A DNA stretch of 24,836 nt from JADLEX01 sp964586775 (GTDB taxonomy: Bacteria; Lernaellota; Lernaellaia; JACKCT01), in NCBI GenBank assembly GCA_964586775.1, contig CAZPJD010000262.1:1-24836 (forward strand), in the 5' to 3' direction. The notes beneath the pieces are model-generated. The model was given only the letters and a program-made list of their open reading frames with translations. It was not told the DNA's origin and did not search any database. The position numbers and the translations under genes were made by a program. This document shows, piece by piece, positions 1-6,897 of this stretch; the first letter of the stretch is position 1; each line of letters begins with the position of its first letter.

Positions 1-1553
1 TCGAACACGCGCTCGTAGTCGATCAGCACCGGCACGAAGCTCAGGTCGTGCAGGCCGCTCTTGCGGAAGGCGTCGAGGAGAATCGAGATGAATCCGAGCT
101 TGGGCGGAATGACCTTGCCCACGCGGCTACGTCCGCCCTCGATGAAAAATTCGAGATTCAGCCGCTCGCGCAGAAGCGTCTCGACGTATACCGCGACGCA
201 CTTGGAGTAGACGCGCTTGCCCTTGAAGACGCGGCGCAGAAAAAACGCGCCGCTGCTTCGAAAGAAGCCGCCGACAGGCCAGAAGTCGAGATTGATCCCG
301 GAGAGAATGCGGGGCAGAGACAGGCGATTTCGGTAGAGCACGTAGCTGACGAGCAGATAGTCCAGATGGCTCTTGTGGCAGGGGACGTAGACGATGGGCA
401 TCTGGCGAACGGTCTTGCGCACTTTTTCCAGCCCGTCCTTGCCCACCACCAGCTCGCCCTGCCGCCGACGCAGCCACGTGCGCAGGAGTCCCGACATGAT
501 CGCGACGACGCCGGGGTCGTAATCGGCCGACATCTCCTCGAGATAGCGTTTCGCCCGCTTGCGCGTCTCGACATAACTCTGGTTCGTCGCCTTGCAGTAT
601 TCCTGAAGGAACGACACGAGGCCCGCGTTGTGCAGCGCCGCCTCGACGATCTCGGGTCGCGATTTGCGGATGGGGCCGAGCACCACGCGGCGCTCGTCGT
701 CGAGCCGGGCGATGAGCTCGCGACGCAGATGATACGCGAGTTCGTCGGCCGGCAGCGGCGCGGCCGGAACGCTCCGCCGCGTCACGCGGGCGGCCATCGT
801 TTCGAGCGATTCGACCTCGCCGACGCGCAGGGAGATGCTGCGTCGATACCGCACGGCCAGCCACAGACGACGCAGCGCGCCCGGGTTGGACGTGGGACCG
901 AAGAGCAGGTCGTAGATCGACTCGGTCGACTGGTCGGGCGAGCGTCCATAGATGACCGCGACGGGCACGATCTGAATGGGGCGCAGCAGATCGCGGGAGA
1001 CGCGCAGGATTTCGGCGAGGGTGTCGGTTCCGTCGCGCGAAAATCGCTTGGGCATCGACTCGAACTGCGTGACGCATAGCAGGCTCGGGGTCCCCTTCGC
1101 GAGCAGTTCGTCGAGGAATCCGTTTCGATACGGATTGGGATAGGAGCGGAATTCGAGCCAGTGCGCGGTCACCGCGACGAGCCGGCGCAGCGACGGGGTG
1201 ATCTGAAGAAACGGGTACATCGAAACGTAATGGGCGAACTGCGGCGGAGGGAGATCCTGACGGGCGAGCGACCACGCGAGGGCGAGGTATTCCAGTCGGC
1301 TCTTGTCGCGCGAGACGTAGAGCACCGGGCCGCGCCTCGCCGCGTCGCGGACGAGCTGCGCGTCGGTATCGGAAAGCCGCCACGCGGCAAAGAGAAATCG
1401 GCAGATCCAGCGGACGATGAACCCGAAGGGCGGTCGCAGGATGGCCGAGTAGTGATGATATGTCCCGCGCAGGAACCGCGAAAAGCGCCTCGGCTTGGCC
1501 ATCGACTCCGGGCGAGACTCGTCCGGATCGTCCTTTTTCACCGCTTGAACCAA
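1..1553 (-). CDS. plsB: Glycerol-3-phosphate 1-O-acyltransferase PlsB, N-terminal part (cut by window edge)
   Basis: Membrane acyltransferase that transfers a fatty acyl group to sn-1 of glycerol-3-phosphate, the first step of phospholipid synthesis. The frame is open from 1646 down to the window edge, so the C-terminus lies outside. The PlsB motif blocks are in order: HKSHLD (the H-x4-D catalytic motif, about residues 393-398), a GAFFLRR block, EGGRSR (about residue 472) and FVPVLIDYERV just before position 1. About 390 residues precede the catalytic His, which fits the long PlsB family rather than the short PlsC/LPAAT type. Start: a TTG at 1553 has GGGAGGAT about 8 bases upstream. The first ATG is at 1502 with only a close GGAG, so 1502 is the alternative start. 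The residue numbers assume 1553. No neighbour forms an operon with it inside the window. Family assignment is firm; the start is not. Confidence 0.9.
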   Translation of the reverse strand, partial: MVQAVKKDDPDESRPESMAKPRRFSRFLRGTYHHYSAILRPPFGFIVRWICRFLFAAWRLSDTDAQLVRDAARRGPVLYVSRDKSRLEYLALAWSLARQDLPPPQFAHYVSMYPFLQITPSLRRLVAVTAHWLEFRSYPNPYRNGFLDELLAKGTPSLLCVTQFESMPKRFSRDGTDTLAEILRVSRDLLRPIQIVPVAVIYGRSPDQSTESIYDLLFGPTSNPGALRRLWLAVRYRRSISLRVGEVESLETMAARVTRRSVPAAPLPADELAYHLRRELIARLDDERRVVLGPIRKSRPEIVEAALHNAGLVSFLQEYCKATNQSYVETRKRAKRYLEEMSADYDPGVVAIMSGLLRTWLRRRQGELVVGKDGLEKVRKTVRQMPIVYVPCHKSHLDYLLVSYVLYRNRLSLPRILSGINLDFWPVGGFFRSSGAFFLRRVFKGKRVYSKCVAVYVETLLRERLNLEFFIEGGRSRVGKVIPPKLGFISILLDAFRKSGLHDLSFVPVLIDYERVF

Positions 1554-2033
1554 AAACCGATCCTCCCGCGATTCGCCGACGCGGACCGTGCGTCCGGGGC
1601 GGGTCGCGATCAACTTCCCGATCGTGGCGGGATTGACACCGCCATTCTAATCCCGTTCCCGCAGTCGGGGGAAGTCGAAAACGACGCGGGGCGTCGGGCG
1701 CTCGGCCTCGCGGTCGTCGGCGGCTTCGCGTTCTCGCAGCTTGTCACGCCGTACGTCACGCCGATCTTCTACATCTGGCTCGACCGCCTCCACCGGCGAC
1801 GCGATACCGCCGAGAACGGCTAAACCATCTGTTTTTCAAGAATCTGAGACTCGTTTCATAAATCTGACACATACATCCGAAGATGTCGCGAGTGTGAACA
1901 CCGCGGACCGCTGAAAATGCTGGGAAATTTCCGGGCGACGTGTCGGGCACCACAATTGCATGACTCACGGTCGGCAGCGCTGCCGCTTGCGTGATTTGGC
2001 CATCGACGAAATCGACAATCTGGAGGTTTGAAG
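1554..2033. other. Intergenic region between divergent plsB and VWA lipoprotein gene
   Basis: This 480-base gap contains no intact gene. Its central part (1680-1823) encodes a recognisable RND-pump C-terminus, listed separately. On the minus strand a TAGAAT hexamer (1649-1644) could be a -10 box for plsB, but I find no good -35. From 1824 to 2033 the sequence is less GC-rich than its surroundings and should carry the promoter of the lipoprotein gene, but no convincing -35/-10 pair was found. Its only clear signal is the GGAGG at 2022-2026 before the ATG at 2034. Confidence 0.5.
1680..1823 (+). pseudogene. Stranded C-terminal fragment of an RND (AcrB/HAE1-type) efflux transporter
   Basis: Frame +3 reads RRALGLAVVGGFAFSQLVTP and then YVTPIFYIWLDRL, ending in RRRDTAENG and a TAA at 1821-1823. 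RND pumps end with a near-identical pattern, (R)RPLGxAVVGGLLxSQxLTLYxTPVxYxxxDRL, covering the last transmembrane helix and cytoplasmic tail. Nothing upstream in any frame continues the pump: convincing homology stops near 1680, after which the sequence becomes the plsB upstream region. There is no start codon with a ribosome site for this piece. I infer the 3' remnant of a deleted or rearranged efflux gene. The identification rests on the pattern of about 35 residues recalled from the family. Confidence 0.75.
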
Positions 2034-3665
2034 ATGAAGATCGCGGCACGATCCGTGTGGCTGGCCGTGTACGCACTCGGCGCGGCGCTGTTGCTGATCC
2101 CGGGATGCTCGGGAGGAAGTTCGGACGACGACGACGATTCGGACGGCGCCGACGAAGCGTCGTTCGATGACGACTCCGCGGACGACGACGGAGGGTACTG
2201 GAGTGACGACGACTCCAGTGACGACGACGGGTGGTACGATGACGACGCGTCCGACGACGACGCGTGGGGCGACGACGATTGGTGGGGCGACGACGACCAG
2301 CCGCAGGACGACGACGAGCCCCAGATCGAATGCCCCGAAGACACGTCTCCGGTAACGCTTTATCTTTCGGCGGACGATTCGAACTCCCAGGCATCGCCGG
2401 TCGTAGCGCGTGCGATCATCCGATCCGGGCAGATCATGCCGGCATCGAAGGTGCGCACGTACGAATTCACCAACTACTACCAGATCGATTATCCCCATCC
2501 GACGCAGGGTCGGCTGGGTCTGTTCCCGCAGATGCGCGTGCGGGAGGATTCGGAATATGCGCTCGAATACACGCTGCAGATCGGCGTTCAGAGCCACGCG
2601 CAGAACGCACGTCGTCCAATGAACATCACGTTCTCGATGGACACCTCGGGATCCATGGGCGGCGAGCCGATCTCCCTTCTCAAGGAGACTGCGAGGAAGA
2701 TCGTCGGACAGCTTCAGGAAGGCGACGTCGTATCCATCGTCGAGTGGGACAACGTCATCGGCGTTCCGCTTGAATCCCGCGTCGTGACCGGACCCAACGA
2801 CCCCGTGGTGTTGGAGGCGATCGAGAATTTGTCGGCGGGTGGTTCGACGGATCTCCACGGGGGACTCGTTCGCGCCTATCAACTCGCCTTCGAAAACTAC
2901 GACCCCGAACGGCTCAACCGCGTGGTGCTCATCAGCGATGGCCAGGCGAATACCGGCGTTACGGACATCAACATCATCGCGGACGCGGCCAATGACACGG
3001 AGCAAGAAGGCGTCTACCTCGTCGGCGTCGGCGTCGGCGACCCATACAACTATTTCTACGATACGCTCATGGACGAAGTGACGGACGCGGGGAAAGGCGC
3101 GTACGTGTTCATCGACAACGCCGACGAAGCCGGACTGCAATTCGGAGCACGGTTCAACGAAAACATGGACGTGGCCGCGCTCGACGTTCGCGCGAGCATG
3201 ACCCTGCCGTGGTATCTGCTCATGCACGAGTTCCACGGCGAGGAGTACTCCGAGAATCCGGACGAGGTGGATCCACAGCATCTGGGACCGAACGACGCGA
3301 TGATCTATCACCAGTATCTCGTGGCTTGCGACGAAGAATTGGTGAACGGCGCGGACGAAATTGAATTCGGCGTCACGTACACCGACCCCTTCTCGCTAGT
3401 CGAAAAGTCGGAGGAGCGGAGTTTCACGATCGACGAACTCCTCGCGATCTCGGCGAATCAGTTGCTCAAGGGCGACGCGATCGTCACTTACGCTGAGGCG
3501 CTGAAACAGATCGACACCTCATCGAAGGACGATCCGCAGGATGCCATCGCGATCTGCGAGGCCGCGCGGGAGAAGGTCGTTACCGCGGCCGAGACGCTCG
3601 GTGATCCGGAACTGGAAGAGATCGCCGAACTGCTGGGCATCCTAAAAGAGACGCTTGGAGGGTAG
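2034..3665 (+). CDS. VWA-domain lipoprotein with Asp-rich linker
   Basis: Predicted surface or periplasmic lipoprotein of 543 residues. Residues 1-25 form a signal peptide with lipobox LIPGC (Cys25). Residues 31-94 are a linker of DDD runs broken by G, S, W and Y. From about residue 195 there is a von Willebrand factor A domain with an intact MIDAS: DTSGS at 203-207, the Thr in GGSTDLHGG, and the Asp in VVLISDGQANTG. Such domains bind a ligand through a divalent metal; this subtype resembles the 'Ca-activated chloride channel homologue' VWA proteins. The ligand is unknown. ATG 2034 is chosen because GGAGG at 2022-2026 sits 7 bases before it; a TTG at 2028 would be too close. It is monocistronic, with its own terminator at 3691-3730. 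The Asp linker recurs in the protease at 10731. Confidence 0.88.
   Translation: MKIAARSVWLAVYALGAALLLIPGCSGGSSDDDDDSDGADEASFDDDSADDDGGYWSDDDSSDDDGWYDDDASDDDAWGDDDWWGDDDQPQDDDEPQIECPEDTSPVTLYLSADDSNSQASPVVARAIIRSGQIMPASKVRTYEFTNYYQIDYPHPTQGRLGLFPQMRVREDSEYALEYTLQIGVQSHAQNARRPMNITFSMDTSGSMGGEPISLLKETARKIVGQLQEGDVVSIVEWDNVIGVPLESRVVTGPNDPVVLEAIENLSAGGSTDLHGGLVRAYQLAFENYDPERLNRVVLISDGQANTGVTDINIIADAANDTEQEGVYLVGVGVGDPYNYFYDTLMDEVTDAGKGAYVFIDNADEAGLQFGARFNENMDVAALDVRASMTLPWYLLMHEFHGEEYSENPDEVDPQHLGPNDAMIYHQYLVACDEELVNGADEIEFGVTYTDPFSLVEKSEERSFTIDELLAISANQLLKGDAIVTYAEALKQIDTSSKDDPQDAIAICEAAREKVVTAAETLGDPELEEIAELLGILKETLGG
2124..2315 (+). repeat. GAC/GAT-rich low-complexity tract coding an Asp-run linker
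   Basis: The tract encodes residues 31-94 of the VWA lipoprotein as clusters of three or more Asp codons (GAC GAC GAC) separated by short aromatic, Ser or Gly spacers. It is imperfect rather than a fixed-unit tandem repeat. On the opposite strand it gives Val/Arg-rich open frames, which are artefacts. Confidence 0.8.
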
Positions 3666-3690
3666 GACCGGCAGGAGGGACGAATCTGCA

Positions 3691-3730
3691 TTCGAGCCCC
3701 GTTTTGAAAGAAACGGGGCTCGAACTTTTT
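3691..3730 (+). terminator. Rho-independent terminator of the VWA lipoprotein gene
   Basis: A perfect 14-bp stem, TTCGAGCCCCGTTT (3691-3704) pairing with AAACGGGGCTCGAA (3711-3724), encloses a 6-base loop and is followed directly by CTTTTT (3725-3730). It lies 25 bases after the stop codon of the lipoprotein gene. This is the clearest intrinsic terminator in the window. Confidence 0.93.
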
Positions 3731-3745
3731 CCCAGGATACAATTT

Positions 3746-3903
3746 CTGGCAGGGCGTTGAAAAAGTCCGTCGTGGACTTTTTCCACCCGGAAATCAAAAA
3801 GCGCGGTTTTTGAATTCCTCCATTTTCCGCGCCCTTGCGCGTGCTCGGAAAATGCCTCGCCATCTATGGCTCGGTTCGCACGCTGCTTTTCAACACCTGC
3901 TAG
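3746..3903. repeat. MITE-like element with terminal inverted repeats and internal hairpins
   Basis: The left end CTGGCAGGGCGTTGAAAA (3746-3763) is an inverted, slightly diverged copy of the right end TTTTCAACACCTGCTAG (3887-3903). Between them lie consecutive hairpins: AAAAAGTCC/GGACTTTTT (3760-3782), GGAAATCAAAAA/TTTTTGAATTCC (3789-3818, one mismatch), ATTTTCCG/CGGAAAAT (3822-3853) and a small GCCA/TGGC (3859-3870). No protein of its own is encoded. The termini and structure suggest a non-autonomous mobile or REP-like repeat; similar GTTGAAAAAGTCC palindromes are common between genes in deltaproteobacterial genomes (from memory, unverified). It follows the terminator of the upstream gene. 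Copy number cannot be judged from one window. Confidence 0.6.
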
Positions 3904-4137
3904 GCGTCCAGCACCTCGCGCGCCTTGCGCGAAGTCTCGGAGTCGCAATGAATTGCCAAAGTCGTTCGGAGATCCAAAACGACCTGACGCGGGGTGGTCA
4001 CGCTCGCGTGTCCCCGTCCGGAAGCCGAATCAAAATATCCCCCCGCTGCATCACTGGGCTTTTTCGAAAAAGCGCTTCGGTTGACACCCCGCGAACGGTC
4101 GGGTTGAAATGCGTCGATTCCCTCCGCGGAGCCGCGC
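3904..4137. other. Gene-free spacer with a possible minus-strand coding scrap
   Basis: Between the hairpin element and the FHA gene there is no intact gene; the whole gap 3666-4137 holds the terminator, the element and this spacer. On the minus strand, about 4015 down to 3900 reads GHASVTTPRQVVLDLRTTLA followed by IHCDSETSRKAREVLDA and a TAG. This has a protein-like mix of residues and reasonable codon use, but upstream it runs into the antisense of the FHA gene and has no start. It may be the C-terminal end of a lost gene whose stop is now formed by the CTAG end of the repeat. I do not recognise the family. Confidence 0.3.
4081..4110 (+). promoter_or_regulatory. Candidate sigma-70-type promoter of the FHA gene
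   Basis: A perfect -35 box TTGACA (4081-4086) is followed after 18 bases by TGAAAT (4105-4110, 4 of 6 matches to TATAAT). The spacing to the ATG at 4138 leaves a leader of about 20 bases. The downstream CTCCGCGGAG palindrome (4121-4130) contains the presumed ribosome site GGAG. Confidence 0.45.
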
Positions 4138-5058
4138 ATGTACGCACTCGTCTCGACCGACGATTTGGGGCGCAAGGTCGTCCTGCCCTTGGCCAAGGTG
4201 CGCACCAGCATCGGCCGCGATCCGGGCTGCGACATCGTGCTACCCGACGCCAACGTCTCGCGCCAGCACGCCAAGATCTACGTGATGGAGGACAAGCTCG
4301 AGATCAAGGACATGGGCTCGCGCAACGGCACCTTCGTCAACAACCAGCGCATCGAGGGCATGACGGTCGTGCGCACCGGCGACGAGATCATCATCGGCAG
4401 CAACATGTTCCACATCGCGCTGCAGGAGGGCGACGCGAAATCCGCCGACATGACCGCGTTTCGGACCCTCGACCAACTCCGCGAGGTGGACCAGGGATTT
4501 CTGAAGCATCCGGCCGAGGGCGACGAACCGGGCGAGGCGCACGTCGGAGACCGCACCGCCATCAGCTCGCCGACCAGCATGATCGCGGATATCTACGGCA
4601 AGAAGCTGTCGCTCGCGCAGTTTCCGTCGCTCGAGGTCATTTACGGCGCGAACCGCGGCGCGAAGTTTCTTTTGCCGCCGGGCGCTTATCAGATCGGCCG
4701 CGACAAGGGCAACAACATCCGCGTGGACGACGAAAAAATGTCGTCGCGTCACGCCAAGATCGAGGTGGACGAGAAGCACGCCCGCTTCACCGACCTCGGC
4801 TCCACCAACGGCAGTATCCTCAACAACCGGCTCGTGACCGGCGCGACGCTGCGTCACAAGGATGTGCTGGTGCTTGGCAACTCGCGCCTGAAGTATCAGG
4901 ACTTCCGCGGCTCGCGCCGGGGCGTCGCGTCGCTCAACGCGGGCGAGGGCGACGACGAGACGGGCGATCACGGAGCCGGTCGTGGCTGGGTCTGGGCGAT
5001 CGTCGTTGTCGGTGCCGCCGTGCTTTGCGCCGCCGCGTGGTGGTATCTGCAGGGGTGA
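4138..5058 (+). CDS. Twin FHA-domain protein with C-terminal membrane anchor
   Basis: 306 residues. FHA domains bind phosphothreonine peptides and usually act in Ser/Thr-kinase signalling or in assembly of secretion and cell-division complexes. FHA1 spans about residues 20-100 and has the signature IGRDPGCDIVLPD, then SRQHAKI, then GSRNGTFVNN. FHA2 spans about 180-262 with IGRDKGNNIRVDD, then SSRHAKI, then GSTNGSILNN. Both keep the Gly-Arg, Ser-x-x-His and Asn-Gly residues of the phosphopeptide-binding face. An acidic Gly-rich stretch then leads to one hydrophobic helix (about residues 282-303) ending at the C-terminus, so the FHA domains should be cytoplasmic and tail-anchored. No kinase or phosphatase gene is in the window, so its partner is unknown. 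A GGAG lies 8 bases before the ATG. Confidence 0.9.
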   Translation: MYALVSTDDLGRKVVLPLAKVRTSIGRDPGCDIVLPDANVSRQHAKIYVMEDKLEIKDMGSRNGTFVNNQRIEGMTVVRTGDEIIIGSNMFHIALQEGDAKSADMTAFRTLDQLREVDQGFLKHPAEGDEPGEAHVGDRTAISSPTSMIADIYGKKLSLAQFPSLEVIYGANRGAKFLLPPGAYQIGRDKGNNIRVDDEKMSSRHAKIEVDEKHARFTDLGSTNGSILNNRLVTGATLRHKDVLVLGNSRLKYQDFRGSRRGVASLNAGEGDDETGDHGAGRGWVWAIVVVGAAVLCAAAWWYLQG

Positions 5059-5178
5059 GCAACCCTGTCGTCCTTGCGCGCGGGGGCGAATCCCTCTAAA
5101 CAGGCCGAAGCGCGGGGCGAACACCCCGTCCGACATGCCTTTCCATTCGACATTTCGCTTTTTCGAAAGGGGCCGCCC

Positions 5179-6480
5179 ATGTCGTCCGTCGCCGTCGCCC
5201 GCAACGGCCATCCCAAGGGCCTGTACCTGCTGTTCTTCGTCGAGATGTGGGAGCGCTTTTCGTATTACGGCATGCGGGCGCTGCTGGTGCTCTACATGAC
5301 GAAGGAGCTGATGTTCAGCACCGAAAAGGCGGGCACGGTCTACGGCTGGTACACGGGTCTCGTCTATCTGACGCCGCTGCTGGGCGGCTACATGGCCGAC
5401 CGCTATCTGGGCGCGCGAAAGAGCATCCTCATCGGCGGCACCCTCATGGCGCTCGGGCACTTCTCGATGGCGTTTTCGTCGATGTTCTTTTTCTACGCGG
5501 CGCTGACGCTGCTGATCTTCGGCAACGGGTTTTTCAAGCCGAACATCTCGACCACCGTCGGCAAGCTCTACGACCGGGACGACCCGCGCCGCGACGGCGG
5601 ATTCACGATCTTCTACATGGGCATCAACCTCGGCGCGTTCTTTTCGCCGCTCGTCTGCGGCACGCTGGGCGAGCGCGTGGGCTGGCACTTCGGCTTCGCC
5701 GCCGCGGGCGTGGGAATGGTCGCGGGCCTGCTGCTCTACATGTGGGGCCAAAAGCGCTACCTGGGCGACGCGGGACTGCGCCCCGAGTATCAACCGACCA
5801 AAGACCACCCGCAGACGCCGCTGACCACCGAGGAGAAACACCGCGTGGCGGTGATCTTCATCCTCGTGTTCTTCGTGCTCTTCTTCTGGATGTCGTTCGA
5901 GCAGGCGGGCAGCTCGCTCACGCTCTTCGCCGAGCACTCCACCGACCGCATGATCCCCCTGCTGGGCTGGGAGTTTCCGACGAGCTGGTTCCAGTCGGTC
6001 AATCCCTTCCTCATCTTCGTCATGGCGCCGCTCTTCTCCATGATCTGGGTGCGCATGGCCAAAGCGAACATCGAACCGTCCACGCCGATGAAGATGGCGT
6101 GGGGTCTCGCGTTTCTGGCGATCAGCTTCGTAATTATGGTTTTTGCCGGGCTCATCGTCGACAAAACGATGGGGCGCGTCGGCCTGCTGTGGCTGCTCGG
6201 CAGCTACTTCTTCGCCACGGTCGGCGAGCTGTGCCTGTCGCCGATCGGCCTGTCGCTCGTCACCAAGCTCTCGCCCGCGCGTTTCGGCTCGCTGCTCATG
6301 GGCACGTGGTTCGTGTCGAGCTTCCTCGCCAATCTCACCGGCGGACTGCTCGCGGGCAACTACGACGCCATGAACAAGGCGACCTTCTTCATGATCCCCG
6401 TCGCCACATCGGGCTGCGCGGCGCTGCTGCTCTTCGGGCTGGTGAAGCCGCTGCGCAAGTGGATGCACGGCGTACACTGA
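5179..6480 (+). CDS. POT/PTR-family proton-dependent oligopeptide transporter
   Basis: A 433-residue inner-membrane MFS protein that imports di- and tripeptides with protons. Diagnostic POT motifs are EMWERFSYYG (the ExxERFxYY motif of helix 1, residues 22-31), GGYMADRYLGARK, NGFFKPNISTTVGKLY and GFTIFYMGINLGAFFSP. About a dozen hydrophobic segments fit the family. The ATG at 5179 is chosen because GAAAGGGG precedes it by 6-7 bases and the protein then begins just before the motif; earlier in-frame starts would add a non-conserved tail. It follows the FHA gene by 120 bases with no clear terminator. The peptide specificity cannot be read from the sequence, so no gene symbol is given. Confidence 0.93.
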   Translation: MSSVAVARNGHPKGLYLLFFVEMWERFSYYGMRALLVLYMTKELMFSTEKAGTVYGWYTGLVYLTPLLGGYMADRYLGARKSILIGGTLMALGHFSMAFSSMFFFYAALTLLIFGNGFFKPNISTTVGKLYDRDDPRRDGGFTIFYMGINLGAFFSPLVCGTLGERVGWHFGFAAAGVGMVAGLLLYMWGQKRYLGDAGLRPEYQPTKDHPQTPLTTEEKHRVAVIFILVFFVLFFWMSFEQAGSSLTLFAEHSTDRMIPLLGWEFPTSWFQSVNPFLIFVMAPLFSMIWVRMAKANIEPSTPMKMAWGLAFLAISFVIMVFAGLIVDKTMGRVGLLWLLGSYFFATVGELCLSPIGLSLVTKLSPARFGSLLMGTWFVSSFLANLTGGLLAGNYDAMNKATFFMIPVATSGCAALLLFGLVKPLRKWMHGVH

Positions 6481-6506
6481 TCGGAGCGGACCGTGAGGAG
6501 TTCAGG

Positions 6507-6800
6507 ATGACGACCCGCGCGGGGATTTGCATTTGCGCCCTTTTGCTGGCCGCGCTCGTCGGAGGCTGCGCCACGGCGCGCCCCGACGCGGCCATGGCTT
6601 CGGCCACGCAGGCCGTGAACGACCTGCGCTTCTCGGCCACGCTCGTTCACTGCCCCGATCTCGGCCGCGAGGCCGAGGACGAACTGCGTCTGATGCGTGA
6701 AGCTTTTCAGCGAAGGGACGATCAGGCGGCGCTCGGGCACGCGAATCGCGCGCATCGCCTGGCGGAGCAGGTCAAGTCGTGTCGCCCGAAGGCGCCGTAG
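6507..6800 (+). CDS. Small putative lipoprotein
   Basis: 97 residues, starting at an ATG with GAGGAG six bases upstream and 26 bases after the POT transporter stop, so probably cotranscribed with it. Residues 1-21 form a lipoprotein signal with lipobox LVGGC (Cys21). The mature part is a single predicted helical region, Ala- and Arg-rich with several Leu heptads, containing two further Cys residues (in VHCPDL and KSCRPK) that could form a disulfide. The pattern resembles short TPR-like or DUF4398-like periplasmic lipoproteins, but I do not recognise a family and assign no function. Confidence 0.72.
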   Translation: MTTRAGICICALLLAALVGGCATARPDAAMASATQAVNDLRFSATLVHCPDLGREAEDELRLMREAFQRRDDQAALGHANRAHRLAEQVKSCRPKAP

Positions 6801-6821
6801 GCGAAGTGCCCTCACCCCCGT

Positions 6822-6849
6822 CCCCTCTCCCGTCATGACGGGAGAGGGG
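6822..6849. terminator. 28-bp perfect palindrome between convergent genes, possible bidirectional terminator
   Basis: CCCCTCTCCCGTCA (6822-6835) is followed without a gap by its exact reverse complement (6836-6849). It sits between the convergent ends of the small lipoprotein gene and hemW, where a bidirectional transcription end is expected. No T-tract follows on either strand, so classic intrinsic termination is doubtful. The CCCTCACCCCCGTCCCCTCTCCC context resembles a common dispersed intergenic hairpin seen in many bacteria. Confidence 0.5.
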
Positions 6850-6897
6850 CGCCCGAGCGAACGCGAAGGGCAAAGGTGAAGGACCCCTTCCTTCTGG

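Noticed and set aside
1633..1638. TTGACA as a -35 box on the plus strand
   Set aside because: No -10-like hexamer follows at 15-19 bases, and no gene starts downstream within a sensible distance.
1965..3311. 448-residue minus-strand open frame rich in Val
   Set aside because: It is antisense to the VWA lipoprotein; its Val runs are the reverse complement of the GAC codons of the Asp linker.
4240..6477. 745-residue minus-strand open frame
   Set aside because: Antisense across the FHA and POT genes, with no recognisable motif and an Arg/His/Glu-rich low-information composition.
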